Source of the DNA: Haloarcula sp. DT43
Lineage (GTDB): Archaea; Halobacteriota; Halobacteria; Halobacteriales; Haloarculaceae
Assembly (NCBI RefSeq): GCF_037078405.1
Contig: NZ_JAYMGZ010000002.1
Span: 434,001 to 498,000 of the forward strand
Reading direction: 5' to 3'
Length of the DNA: 64,000 bases
Part shown: positions 34,431 through 42,160 of the stretch, in pieces
How positions within the stretch are numbered: the stretch's first letter is position 1
Layout: every line of letters begins with the position of its first letter
The notes under the pieces: model-generated
Databases searched by the model: none
What the model saw: the letters and a program-made list of their open reading frames with translations, nothing else
Told to the model about the DNA's origin: nothing
Translations under genes and position numbers: made by a program

Positions 34431-34468
34431 ACGTCCGACGACGGTCCCGTTTGGGCAGGCACTTGCCC

Positions 34469-34480
34469 CGAACGTGTTCG
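34469..34480. promoter_or_regulatory. Palindrome CGAACGTGTTCG upstream of DUF2249
   Basis: A 12-base near-perfect palindrome (only the central dinucleotide breaks the symmetry). Its centre is 44.5 bases upstream of the DUF2249 start codon. No strong TATA box lies between, which suits a promoter that depends on an activator. Confidence 0.55.
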
Positions 34481-34533
34481 CTCGGCGGTGTGGGTCAGTT
34501 CGGGCCGGCCAGAACGGCCGCCGCTGTGACGGG

Positions 34534-34830
34534 TCACCGCAGCGTCGTGTAGCTCAGCCCGGCAATCGCCACGAACTGCAGCGAGCGCAGGACCAGCACG
34601 GCCTGCTGAACGTGCGGGTCGCCGGCGTAGAAGCTTTGCATCGAGAAGAAGAAGTAGACGGCGATGGCGTTCTCCGCGAGCATGGCGACGGCGAAGGCGA
34701 TGAGACCGGCGACCAGTCCCGTCCGGAACGTCGCGTAGTTGCGGACCCACACGCCAAGCAGCGGGAGCAACAGCAGGACGTTGAGCCCCGCGAGCGCCGC
34801 CGCGGCGGTGATGAGCGGTCCCATCGCCAT
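34534..34830 (-). CDS. Small membrane protein (DUF7521-like)
   Basis: This 98-residue protein has three membrane helices (LITAAAALAGLNVLLLLPLLGVWV, LVAGLIAFAVAMLAENAIAVYFFF and VLVLRSLQFVAIAGLSYTTL). This pattern, and its place just downstream of a winged-helix regulator, matches the haloarchaeal DUF7521 family, which is commonly paired with such regulators. Its role is unknown; it could be a membrane partner of the regulator. A second ATG two codons in is also possible. Confidence 0.65.
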   Translation of the reverse strand: MAMGPLITAAAALAGLNVLLLLPLLGVWVRNYATFRTGLVAGLIAFAVAMLAENAIAVYFFFSMQSFYAGDPHVQQAVLVLRSLQFVAIAGLSYTTLR

Positions 34831-34882
34831 CAGCGCCGCTCCCCCCGCCCGCCGAGCGCGGCCCGGATGCTGGTTCGTCGCC

Positions 34883-35161
34883 TCATTCGTCCATCTTCTC
34901 CACGATTTCCTCGAAGGTGTCGCGGTAGTTGTCGAACCGGTCGGTCAGGAAGTACAGTCTGGCGTAGCTCTCGTCGCCGGACTCAACGACGCCGTGCTCT
35001 TCTAGCTGTTCCATGTGGTGTCTGATGGTCTTGTAGCCCACGTCCAGTTCGTCGGCGAGCTCGTTCGCGTTCATCGGTCGGTCCGAGAGGGCGTCGATGA
35101 TGCGCGCTCGGTTGGCGCCGCCGCGCGTCGCCGTCAGCAGATACCAGAGCGCTTTCTCCAT
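34883..35161 (-). CDS. Winged helix-turn-helix transcription regulator
   Basis: This 92-residue ArsR-like winged helix protein starts MEKALWYLLTATRGGANRARI and has the recognition region MNANELADELDVGYKTIRHHMEQLEEHGVVE. The ATG at 35161 is chosen because TATAAAA (plus-strand TTTTATA, 35194-35200) lies 32 bases upstream, giving a nearly leaderless mRNA; a GTG at 35254 would start upstream of this box. A 10-base inverted repeat flanks the promoter. It is followed by the DUF7521-like membrane gene. Confidence 0.82.
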   Translation of the reverse strand: MEKALWYLLTATRGGANRARIIDALSDRPMNANELADELDVGYKTIRHHMEQLEEHGVVESGDESYARLYFLTDRFDNYRDTFEEIVEKMDE

Positions 35162-35200
35162 CCCACTGTCCTCCCGAGAACTGCGTCGGCCCGTTTTATA

Positions 35201-35276
35201 GTCCTGTCTCTCCCCGCCGAACAGTCCGCCTCCGGTTTCGTTCGCATGTGACACGGTGGATTGTCGGAGACAGGAC
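35201..35276. promoter_or_regulatory. Inverted repeat GTCCTGTCTC / GAGACAGGAC beside a TATA box
   Basis: Perfect 10-base arms at 35201-35210 and 35267-35276. The inner arm abuts the TATA box of the winged-helix gene (35194-35200) at the TFB-recognition position. It is a likely operator for that regulator, perhaps autoregulatory. The 10-mer GTCCTGTCTC also occurs at the promoter of the 27-codon ORF at 23116. Confidence 0.45.
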
Positions 35277-35378
35277 AGCGACCGGCATAACCCTTGTTCG
35301 CACTCCCTTCCGAGACTGTTCCAAATTCGGGTCCAGTGTCGCCGGACCGATAGTGGGTCACGCGGCCGCGTTCCGGCC

Positions 35379-36500
35379 TCAGCGGACGGCCGCCGTCGCG
35401 TCGGCCATGACCTCGATAGCCTCTTTCAGCGTCTCCATGTCCGTCGCATAGGAGATTCGGGCGTAGCCCGCGCCGTGTTCGCCGAAGGCCTCGCCGGGGA
35501 CGACGACGACGCCGCGGTCGATGACCTCGTCGACCCAGCCCTCGGGGACCTTCGGCATCGCGTAGAACGCGCCTTTCGGCGTGGGACAGTCGAGTCCCAT
35601 GGATTCGAGCCCGTCTAGCAAGACGTCTCGGCGCTCTTCGAACGCCGCTCGCATCTCCGCCACGGGGTCTTGTGGCCCGCGCAGCGCCGCCTCGGCAGCG
35701 TACTGCGCGGGGGCCGACGCGCAGGCCTGTGCGTACTGGTGGACGCGCAGCATCCGCTCGATACGGTCGTTCGCGCCGGTGACCCAGCCGAGTCGCCAGC
35801 CAGTCATCGAGTACGCCTTCGAGCAGGCGTTGACCACGACGACGTTGCCCGTCTCGCTGAACTCCGCCGGGGAGCGGTGCTCGCCCTCGAACACCTGGTG
35901 TTCGTACACCTCGTCGGAGATACACAGCACGTCGTGCTCGTCGGCGATGCGGGCGAACGCCCGCATGTCCTCGGGCGACTGCACCGCGCCCGTGGGATTC
36001 GCGGGCGAGTTCACGACGAACGCCGCCGTGTCGTCCGTGATGGCTTCCTCGACCGTCTCGGGGGCCATCGTCAGGTCGTCGCGCAGCGGAACCGGCCGCG
36101 GCGTCCCGCCGGCGAGGTGCGTGAGCGCGTCGTAGGAGACGAAGCCGGGGTCGGGGAAGATGACCTCTTCGCCCGCGTCGACGTGGGCCTCGAGCGCGAT
36201 GTGCAGCGCCTCGCTCCCGCCCGACGTGGCGATGATGTCCTCCGGGTCCACGTCGAGGTCGTTGTCCCGGGCGTGTTTGGCGGCGATGGCCTCGCGCAGC
36301 GCCTCGGTCCCCTTGTTCGACGTGTAGGCGTCGACCTTCCCGCTCCGGATGGCTTCGACGGCCGCCTCGCGGGCGTGGTCCGGCGTCGGGAAGTCCGGCT
36401 GACCCAGCCCGAGGTTGATGGCGTCCTCGCCGGCGGCCTCGAACACTTCGCGGATGCCCGAAATCGATACCTGCTCGACTCGTCGAGAGAACCCTGTCAT
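35379..36500 (-). CDS. Pyridoxal-phosphate aminotransferase, class I/II (aspartate-type)
   Basis: This 373-residue fold-type I PLP enzyme has INLGLGQPDFPTPDH, SNKGTEALREAIA, NSPANPTGAV, ISDEVYEH and the Schiff-base lysine in SKAYSMTGWRLGW (about residue 229). It is likely an aspartate, aromatic or branched-chain aminotransferase of the archaeal I-gamma type; the exact substrate cannot be told. The ATG at 36500 fits the family start (MTGFSRRVEQVSISGIREVFEAA). It is divergent from the spondin-domain gene, 197 bases apart. Confidence 0.93.
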   Translation of the reverse strand: MTGFSRRVEQVSISGIREVFEAAGEDAINLGLGQPDFPTPDHAREAAVEAIRSGKVDAYTSNKGTEALREAIAAKHARDNDLDVDPEDIIATSGGSEALHIALEAHVDAGEEVIFPDPGFVSYDALTHLAGGTPRPVPLRDDLTMAPETVEEAITDDTAAFVVNSPANPTGAVQSPEDMRAFARIADEHDVLCISDEVYEHQVFEGEHRSPAEFSETGNVVVVNACSKAYSMTGWRLGWVTGANDRIERMLRVHQYAQACASAPAQYAAEAALRGPQDPVAEMRAAFEERRDVLLDGLESMGLDCPTPKGAFYAMPKVPEGWVDEVIDRGVVVVPGEAFGEHGAGYARISYATDMETLKEAIEVMADATAAVR

Positions 36501-36697
36501 ACTCTCTCTGGAGTGGGCCGGCCCGATAATTCTTCCCGATTCCGCGAGCCACGGTCGACGCGCGGGCACGCTTGCGTCGACCGCCGGAACCGGGCCGAAC
36601 TGGTCACAGAGTTGGTACTGTTTCGATCGAAAGTTTGAAATATTGATATATCGCTGCTCGGCGACGTTCCCGACGTCCCACTCGGGACAGAGACGCC

Positions 36698-37492
36698 ATG
36701 AGTTCAGACGAATCCACAGCCGCCGACGCCCGCTTGAGTCGCCGCGGGTTCCTGGCCGCGGGGACCGCGGTCGGCCTCGGTGCCATCGGCATCGGCGCGA
36801 CGGCGGCACAGAACGACGCACAGTCGACGAGCAGGACCTTCACCGTCCGCATCGAGAACGTCTCCGACGGGTCGACGCTCGACACCACGGACGGGACGAA
36901 ACCGGTTCCGCTCTCGCCCGGCGCCTACGCCGTCCACACGCGCGACGAGCCGATGTTCTCCGCTGGGCATCCCGAGCGCGACAACGGCCTTGAAGAGATC
37001 GCCGAGGACGGGATGCCCGGCCGCCTCGTAGAGTCGCTGCACGCCCGCGACACCGTGCTCGAAAGCGGCGCGTTCACGACCCCGGTCGGTGCCGACGGCC
37101 CCGCGCCCATCGGTCCCGGCGACGCCTACGAGTTCACTGTCGAGGCGGCGAGCGGCCGCCCGACGCAGTACCTCTCGCTGGTGACGATGTTCATCCAGTC
37201 CAACGACCTGTTCTACGCCCTCGGCGGAGCCGCCGGGATGGCGCTTTTCACCGGCGACGGGAACGCCCCGGTGGCCGGCGACGTGACCGACCGGGCCGGC
37301 CTCTGGGACGCCGGGACCGAGGTCAACGAGGAACCCGGCGTCGGAGGCGACCAGGCTCCCCGCCAGCGCGGCGCGAACGTCGGTCTCGTCGAACGCGGCA
37401 CCGTCGCGCCCATCGCGGATGTCAACGGGTACGACTACCCGGCGACCGAGGACGTCATCAGAGTGCGGATCACGCCGAACGAAACCGGGTGA
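36698..37492 (+). CDS. Tat-exported spondin-N domain protein
   Basis: This 264-residue protein begins with a twin-arginine signal (LSRRGFLAAGTAVGLGAIGIGATAA) followed by a spondin-N domain: FTVRIENVSDG ... PLSPGAYAVHT ... MFSAGHPERDNGLEEIAEDGMPGRLVESL ... FTTPV ... TMFIQSNDLFYAL ... GLWDAGTEVNEEPGVGGDQAPRQ. Spondin-N domains occur in extracellular matrix proteins of animals and in secreted prokaryotic proteins; a cell-surface or lipid-binding role is likely. GATATATCG lies about 50-60 bases before the ATG, so a short leader exists. Confidence 0.85.
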   Translation: MSSDESTAADARLSRRGFLAAGTAVGLGAIGIGATAAQNDAQSTSRTFTVRIENVSDGSTLDTTDGTKPVPLSPGAYAVHTRDEPMFSAGHPERDNGLEEIAEDGMPGRLVESLHARDTVLESGAFTTPVGADGPAPIGPGDAYEFTVEAASGRPTQYLSLVTMFIQSNDLFYALGGAAGMALFTGDGNAPVAGDVTDRAGLWDAGTEVNEEPGVGGDQAPRQRGANVGLVERGTVAPIADVNGYDYPATEDVIRVRITPNETG

Positions 37493-37560
37493 ACGCCGAC
37501 CGAGAGCGACTGCAACGGGGGAACCGCCGCCCACTCCCGGCCCGCTGGCGTGTTTTCTGA

Positions 37561-37600
37561 ACGACCGACATCGCTATCGCGCCGCCACCGCCGACGCTCA
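37561..37600. repeat. 40-base direct repeat, copy 1
   Basis: An exact 40-base copy of 37630-37669, the 3' coding end of the thiolase gene. It lies 69 bases (23 codons) away in the spacer between the spondin and thiolase genes. It is the trace of a local tandem duplication. Confidence 0.9.
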
Positions 37601-37622
37601 CTCGCCTCGGCGCTGACGGGAC

Positions 37623-38786
37623 TTACCGGACGACCGACATCGCTATCGCGCCGCCACCGCCGACGCTCATCCCCACCACGCCGCGGTGATGGTCCTCGCG
37701 CTCCATCGCGTACAGCAGCGTCGTCGTAAGGATGCCGCCGCTGGCCCCGATTGGGTGACCGAGCGCCACCGCGCCGCCGAGCGGGTTGTGCTTCTCGCTG
37801 GGAATCCCCAGTTCGTCGGCGACGTAGACCATCTGGGCGGCGAAGGCCTCGTTGAGTTCGAAGTGCTCCACGTCGGCGACGGCGAGGTCGTTGCGCTCCA
37901 GCAGTTCCTCGACGGCGTCGGCGACAGCCAGCGAGAACTCTGCAGGGTCGCGATAGGACACGGCGTAGTCCTCGACGTGAGCCATCGGCCCCATGCCCTC
38001 GCGCTCGACGGTCTCGGCGTCGGCGAGCACCACCGCGCCCGCGCCGTCCGAGAGCTTCGAGGCGTTGCCGGCGGTGATGGTGCCGCCCTCGACGAAGGCC
38101 GGCGGGAGCGCCGCCAACTGCTCGACCGTGGTGTCGGCCCGCGGTCCCTCGTCCTCGGTCACGAGCCCGTCCGCCGTCTCGACGGGCACCAGCTCCTCGC
38201 CGAACGTCCCCGCCTCGATGGCGTCGGCGGCCCGGTGGTTGCTCCGGCGGGTGTACTCGTCCTGTGCCTCCCGGCTGATGTCGTGTTCGGCGGCGAACTC
38301 CTCGGTCAGCGTCCCCATGTGGGCGTCGTACTGTTTGTCCCACAGGGAGTCCCATATCATCGCGTCGACCAGTTCGCCGTTGCCGTGCCGTCGGCCGCCG
38401 CGCATGTCCGGCACGAGGTACGGCGCGTTCGACATCGACTCCATGCCGCCGGCGATGCAGGTCGCGGCGCGGCCCGCTTCGATGCGGTCGACGGCGGTCG
38501 TAACCGCCCGCAGGCCGGACCCCGAGGCCTCGTTCAGCGTCGTCGCGGCCACGCCGTCGGGAAGCGGCGACTCGACGACGACCTGTCGGGCGGGGACCTG
38601 GCCGACGCCGGCCTGAACCGCGTTGCCGAGGCCGACCCAGTCCAGCACGCCGTGGTCGAGTCCGGTCCGGTCGAGCAGCCCCTCGACGGCCGCACCGCCC
38701 AGTTCGACGGCGGACCGCCCCGAGAGCCCCCCGAGCAGGTCGCCGTGTGCGGTGCGTGCGCCGTCGACCAGAACCACGTCGGTCAT
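37623..38786 (-). CDS. Thiolase family protein with both active-site Cys replaced by Ser
   Basis: This 387-residue thiolase-fold enzyme conserves NEAF and the catalytic His in GHPIGASG. The nucleophile position in NExCxSG reads NEASGSG, that is Ser. The second catalytic Cys near the C-terminus (usual CIGGG) is also Ser (MSVGGGG). Ser-containing thiolases acting with a DUF35/OB-fold subunit have been reported in haloarchaeal PHA synthesis, as I recall, but no such small subunit is next to this gene. Possible roles are acetoacetyl-CoA or ketoacyl-CoA chemistry, or a non-catalytic acyl-CoA protein. The C-terminal coding segment is duplicated just past the stop. Confidence 0.88.
   Translation of the reverse strand: MTDVVLVDGARTAHGDLLGGLSGRSAVELGGAAVEGLLDRTGLDHGVLDWVGLGNAVQAGVGQVPARQVVVESPLPDGVAATTLNEASGSGLRAVTTAVDRIEAGRAATCIAGGMESMSNAPYLVPDMRGGRRHGNGELVDAMIWDSLWDKQYDAHMGTLTEEFAAEHDISREAQDEYTRRSNHRAADAIEAGTFGEELVPVETADGLVTEDEGPRADTTVEQLAALPPAFVEGGTITAGNASKLSDGAGAVVLADAETVEREGMGPMAHVEDYAVSYRDPAEFSLAVADAVEELLERNDLAVADVEHFELNEAFAAQMVYVADELGIPSEKHNPLGGAVALGHPIGASGGILTTTLLYAMEREDHHRGVVGMSVGGGGAIAMSVVR
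37630..37669. repeat. 40-base direct repeat, copy 2 (inside thiolase)
   Basis: The coding copy. It encodes most of the C-terminal motif MSVGGGGAIAMSVVR of the thiolase on the minus strand. Confidence 0.9.
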
Positions 38787-38833
38787 ACGGCTACATGACT
38801 CTGTGACTACAAATCTGTTCGCCCGACCGGGCG

Positions 38834-38989
38834 TTACTCCGCGCTCGCCGTCCGCAGTTCCTCGATGGCTGTCTCCAGCCGCCGGAGCGTCGCGTCGGCG
38901 TCGGCGTACCCCTGCTCGTACTCGCCGTAGGCGTCGTCGGCTTCGTCCAAGAACGCTTCGACGGCGTCGTGTACGTCGTGGTCACTCAT
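38834..38989 (-). CDS. Small acidic protein
   Basis: This 51-residue acidic, helical protein (MSDHDVHDAVEAFLDEADDAYGEYEQGYADADATLRRLETAIEELRTASAE) is probably a short coiled coil. The ATG at 38989 matches the end of the upstream non-coding gap. The gene lies between a DUF7839-like regulator and the thiolase gene on the same strand. Function is unknown. Confidence 0.55.
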   Translation of the reverse strand: MSDHDVHDAVEAFLDEADDAYGEYEQGYADADATLRRLETAIEELRTASAE

Positions 38990-39034
38990 GGCTGTCCCGA
39001 CGGTAGCCGGCCGGAAAAGTCCCGCCACTCGCGG

Positions 39035-39802
39035 TCACTGCGTCACGTCGTAGTCGACGCTCGCGTCCCGGAGCGCGTCGGTCACGCGCCCGACGGTGTC
39101 CTGCGTGGCCACGACGACGGCGTCCAGTCCCCTGGACGCGGCGGCGGCGGCCACCTCGCCCGCCGCGAAGTGCGTCGTCGGCTCAACCTCGGCGTTCCGG
39201 AGCGCGACGACGGCCTCGACCCCGGCGGCGGTGACGATTGGCACGTCGGCGCAGGCCGCGGCGATGTCGTCGACGTTCTCGACCGGCCCCGACCGGACCG
39301 GCGGGACCTGGATGACGCTGACGTGGCCGGGGTCGAGGTCGATGACGCCCTCGAAGCCGGTGACGCCGACGACCTCGCCTTCCGCGGCGCTGGTCGTCGT
39401 CACGCCCGTCGCGTCGCCGCCGCCGGGGTGGGCGTGTAGCAGGCCGTCGGCCAGCGAGAGCGTGACCGTCTCGCCCTCCGCCAGGTCCGCCGTAGCGATG
39501 GCGGCGTCCTCTTGGACGCTGCCGAGCACGTCGTCGGTGACGTGGTCGGCGAACCGGCGCACGTCGGTCGCGGACTGGAACACCCAGTCGACGCCCTCCT
39601 TGGTGACGCGGTAGCGGGACCGCCCCTCCTTCTCGACCAGGCCGTCGTCGACGAGTTCGCGGATGTACTCGCTGACGGCCTGGCTCGTCACGCCGACAGC
39701 CTCGGCGATTTCGCCCTGACTCACAGCGGGCTGGCGCTCGGCGATCTCCACGAGGACCCGAAACCGCGTCGCGGCCCGCTTGTTCTCCAGGACGTCGACC
39801 AT
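39035..39802 (-). CDS. Winged-helix regulator of the DUF7839-type
   Basis: This 255-residue protein has an N-terminal winged helix (FRVLVEIAERQPAVSQGEIAEAVGVTSQAVSEYIRELVDDGLVEKEGRSRYRVTKEGVDWV) and a long C-terminal domain with repeated beta strands (TGFEGVIDLDPGHVSVIQVPPVRSG, VPIVTAAGVEAVVALRNA, GLDAVVVATQDTVG). As I recall, the haloarchaeal family DUF7839 has this layout; the C-terminal part may sense a ligand. The start is at MVDVLENKRAATRFRV. Confidence 0.78.
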   Translation of the reverse strand: MVDVLENKRAATRFRVLVEIAERQPAVSQGEIAEAVGVTSQAVSEYIRELVDDGLVEKEGRSRYRVTKEGVDWVFQSATDVRRFADHVTDDVLGSVQEDAAIATADLAEGETVTLSLADGLLHAHPGGGDATGVTTTSAAEGEVVGVTGFEGVIDLDPGHVSVIQVPPVRSGPVENVDDIAAACADVPIVTAAGVEAVVALRNAEVEPTTHFAAGEVAAAAASRGLDAVVVATQDTVGRVTDALRDASVDYDVTQ

Positions 39803-39928
39803 ACAGGATTCACGGGAGTCGCAGGTAAAAATACCACCGACACTGTCAGGGCCGGATAGGCGGGCGGCCCCGCGCTGACCGTCCGCGTGACCGACAATAT
39901 AAGCGTCGTCAGCGCCGACCTCACGGCG

Positions 39929-40609
39929 ATGGCAGTCAGCTACGACGACCGGGCGCTCCTGCTCGACGGCACGCTCGTCGTCGCGGACCTCCACGTCGGC
40001 CGCGGCACGGGCGGCTCCCTCGAACTCCCGGTCGGCTCCGGCTCCGACATGGTCCAGCGGTTCCAGTCGCTCGTGGAGCGCCACGACCCCGACGAGGTCG
40101 TCGTCGCGGGCGACCTGCTGCACTCGTTCCGGACCGTCCCCCGGTCGGTCGAGAGCACTGTTGCGGGGCTCAAAAGCGCCTGTCAGGGGGCTGGTGCCCG
40201 TCTCCTCGTAACGCCGGGCAACCACGACACGATGCTCGACAGCGTGTGGGACGGCCCGACTGAACCGGAGTACCGGGTCGGCGAGACGGTCGTCTGCCAC
40301 GGCCACGAGGCCCCCGCGGCCGACGCTGACCGCTACGTCGTCGGGCACGACCATCCCACGATCTCCATCGAGGGCCAGCGCCGGCCCTGCTATCTCGCCG
40401 GGCCCGGCCAGTACCGCGGCAGCGACGTGGTGATGCTCCCGTCGTTCAACAGGCTGAACGCCGGCGTCGAGGTCAACGAGATGCGCGCCGGTGACTTCCA
40501 GTCCCCGCTGGTCACCGACGCCGACCGACTGGAGCCAGTGGTCTGGGACGAGAGCGGGCGCGAGACGCTGTCGTTCCCGCCGCTGGGGGAGTTCCGCCGC
40601 ATGCTATAA
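39929..40609 (+). CDS. Metallophosphoesterase (ICC-like)
   Basis: This 226-residue calcineurin-like phosphoesterase shows all the metal motifs: DLHVG, GDLLH, GNHD, GHEA and GHDHP. Haloarchaeal relatives are annotated ICC-like or DNA-ligase-associated phosphoesterase; the substrate is not known. The ATG at 39929 is chosen because CAATATAAGC at about 39893-39902 lies 27 bases upstream (leaderless). It is divergent from the DUF7839-type gene. Confidence 0.88.
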   Translation: MAVSYDDRALLLDGTLVVADLHVGRGTGGSLELPVGSGSDMVQRFQSLVERHDPDEVVVAGDLLHSFRTVPRSVESTVAGLKSACQGAGARLLVTPGNHDTMLDSVWDGPTEPEYRVGETVVCHGHEAPAADADRYVVGHDHPTISIEGQRRPCYLAGPGQYRGSDVVMLPSFNRLNAGVEVNEMRAGDFQSPLVTDADRLEPVVWDESGRETLSFPPLGEFRRML

Positions 40610-40646
40610 CGGTAAGTATTTGACCCGCGACGGTGGACGCTGGAAT

Positions 40647-40802
40647 ATGGTTCAGACAGAAATCGCGCTGGGTCTCATCGCGATTACGCTGCTCTCGCTC
40701 GTGGCGCTGTACTTCGCGACGATAAAGTACGTCTCGGAAGTCCTCGAAGGGGAGGGACACGACCACGAGGGAAACACGAATAGCGGCGGTCCGGCCGCGT
40801 AG
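40647..40802 (+). CDS. Small single-helix membrane protein
   Basis: This 51-residue protein has one membrane helix (IALGLIAITLLSLVALYFATI) and a His/Glu-rich tail (EGEGHDHEGNTNSGGPAA). GTAAGTATTTGACC lies 23-35 bases before the ATG. It follows the phosphoesterase gene by 37 bases and ends in a T-run. The HDHE tail may bind a metal, which is only a guess. Function is unknown. Confidence 0.6.
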   Translation: MVQTEIALGLIAITLLSLVALYFATIKYVSEVLEGEGHDHEGNTNSGGPAA

Positions 40803-40816
40803 ACCGTCGCAGTCGG

Positions 40817-40825
40817 TTTTTTTTT
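40817..40825 (+). terminator. T9 terminator
   Basis: Nine T in a row directly after the small membrane gene. T-runs are the main archaeal intrinsic terminator. It overlaps the stop codon of the convergent oxidoreductase gene. Confidence 0.65.
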
Positions 40826-42077
40826 ATCGGAGCAGGTCGGCGGCCACTTTTCCGCTCTCCAGCGCGCCCTGTATCGACGACCAGCGGGTGTAGTCACCGG
40901 CCAGCACCGCGTTCCCGTCCGGCGCTGTCGGGTCCGGAAGCGACTCCCGGTACCCCGGCGGCTGGGCGAACTGCGAGAACGGGACCCGGTCGGTCCGGAG
41001 GTGTTCGAGCGCCTCGAAGCTCGCGTTCGGGTACCACGACCGGAGCGCGTCGCGGACCTCGTCGGCCAGGTCAGCGTCGCTCGCGTCGGGCGTCCCGAGG
41101 AACGTGGCGCTGTACAGCTCCATGCCGGCGGGTGCGTACTCGCTGGCGACCGCCGACAGCGGCGCGACGGTGTTGGGCCGGTCGTCGGCCGCGTTGAGGA
41201 CGATACGCTTGCCGGTCGTCGGCGCGCGGTTCGTCGGGAGCGCGAAGTACTGGGTGACACAGCCGACGGGCTCGGTCGGAATCGCCCCGATGCCGGTCAG
41301 CTTCGCCGCCGTCTCCGGGTCCGTCGCGACGACGGCGCTCTCGGCCGTCACCGTCTCCGTGCCCACCTCGGCCGTGACCTCGTCCTCGTGGGCCTCTAAG
41401 CCCGTGACGGCCGCGTCGGTCTCGATGGTCGCGCCCGCCGAACGAGCGCGGTCGGCGAGCTGGCGCGGCATCGCCTGCATCCCCTCGGCGGGGACGAATA
41501 TCTCGCCCTCGCTCAGCATCTTGTAGGTGTACTGGAAGATGCTGCTGTCGGTCCCCAGCGAGCGGTCGAGCGTGATACCGCCGTAGAAGGGCGCGGCGAA
41601 CCGCTCGACGAACCGCTTCGAGAACCCGTAGTCGGCGAGGTACTCCCGGATTGTCTGCCCGCCACGGGAGAGCAGTTCGGCCGGCTCGACGCCGGCCAGT
41701 TCGCGCTGGAGCCGGAACAGCCTGAGCTTGTCGGCCGTGCGCACGTCGGTGTTGAGCAGCGTCTGTGGCGCGGCCGTGGGGTTGCGAAGCGGGTCCGACA
41801 GCACCGAGCGGTGGTTCGGGCCGGCGATTGTCGCCCCCGGCGTGAAGGTGCGCGGGGACAGCGCCTCGATGTCGAGTTCGCGCTCGGCCGCGGGGTAGGC
41901 CGAAAACATGACCTGGAACCCGCGGTCGAACGTGTAGCCGTCCTCGCGGACCGTCCGGACGCGGCCCCCGACCTCCGGGGCCTGTTCGAAGACGGTCACG
42001 TCACGGCCCGACTCGGCCAGGTGCCGGGCGGCGACCAGCCCGGCGAGTCCGCCCCCGGCGACGACGACATCTGTCAT
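40824..42077 (-). CDS. FAD-dependent oxidoreductase (amine oxidase / phytoene-desaturase-like)
   Basis: This 417-residue flavoprotein has the dinucleotide motif VVVAGGGLAGLVAARHL and GGRVRT, and a C-terminal FAD segment (NAVLAGDYTRWSSIQGALESGKVAADLL). It belongs to the NAD(P)/FAD amine oxidase superfamily, close to squalene/phytoene desaturase-type enzymes. A role in carotenoid or quinone metabolism is possible but not shown. The start is at MTDVVVAGGGLAGL; upstream in-frame codons are not used. Confidence 0.85.
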   Translation of the reverse strand: MTDVVVAGGGLAGLVAARHLAESGRDVTVFEQAPEVGGRVRTVREDGYTFDRGFQVMFSAYPAAERELDIEALSPRTFTPGATIAGPNHRSVLSDPLRNPTAAPQTLLNTDVRTADKLRLFRLQRELAGVEPAELLSRGGQTIREYLADYGFSKRFVERFAAPFYGGITLDRSLGTDSSIFQYTYKMLSEGEIFVPAEGMQAMPRQLADRARSAGATIETDAAVTGLEAHEDEVTAEVGTETVTAESAVVATDPETAAKLTGIGAIPTEPVGCVTQYFALPTNRAPTTGKRIVLNAADDRPNTVAPLSAVASEYAPAGMELYSATFLGTPDASDADLADEVRDALRSWYPNASFEALEHLRTDRVPFSQFAQPPGYRESLPDPTAPDGNAVLAGDYTRWSSIQGALESGKVAADLLR

Positions 42078-42160
42078 ACCCTCCGGTTCGAGCGCCCGGG
42101 ACAAGAGCGTGCTGAAGCCGGACCGGACCACACTTGGTCGTCCCGGCCAGAGGGTGAGAC

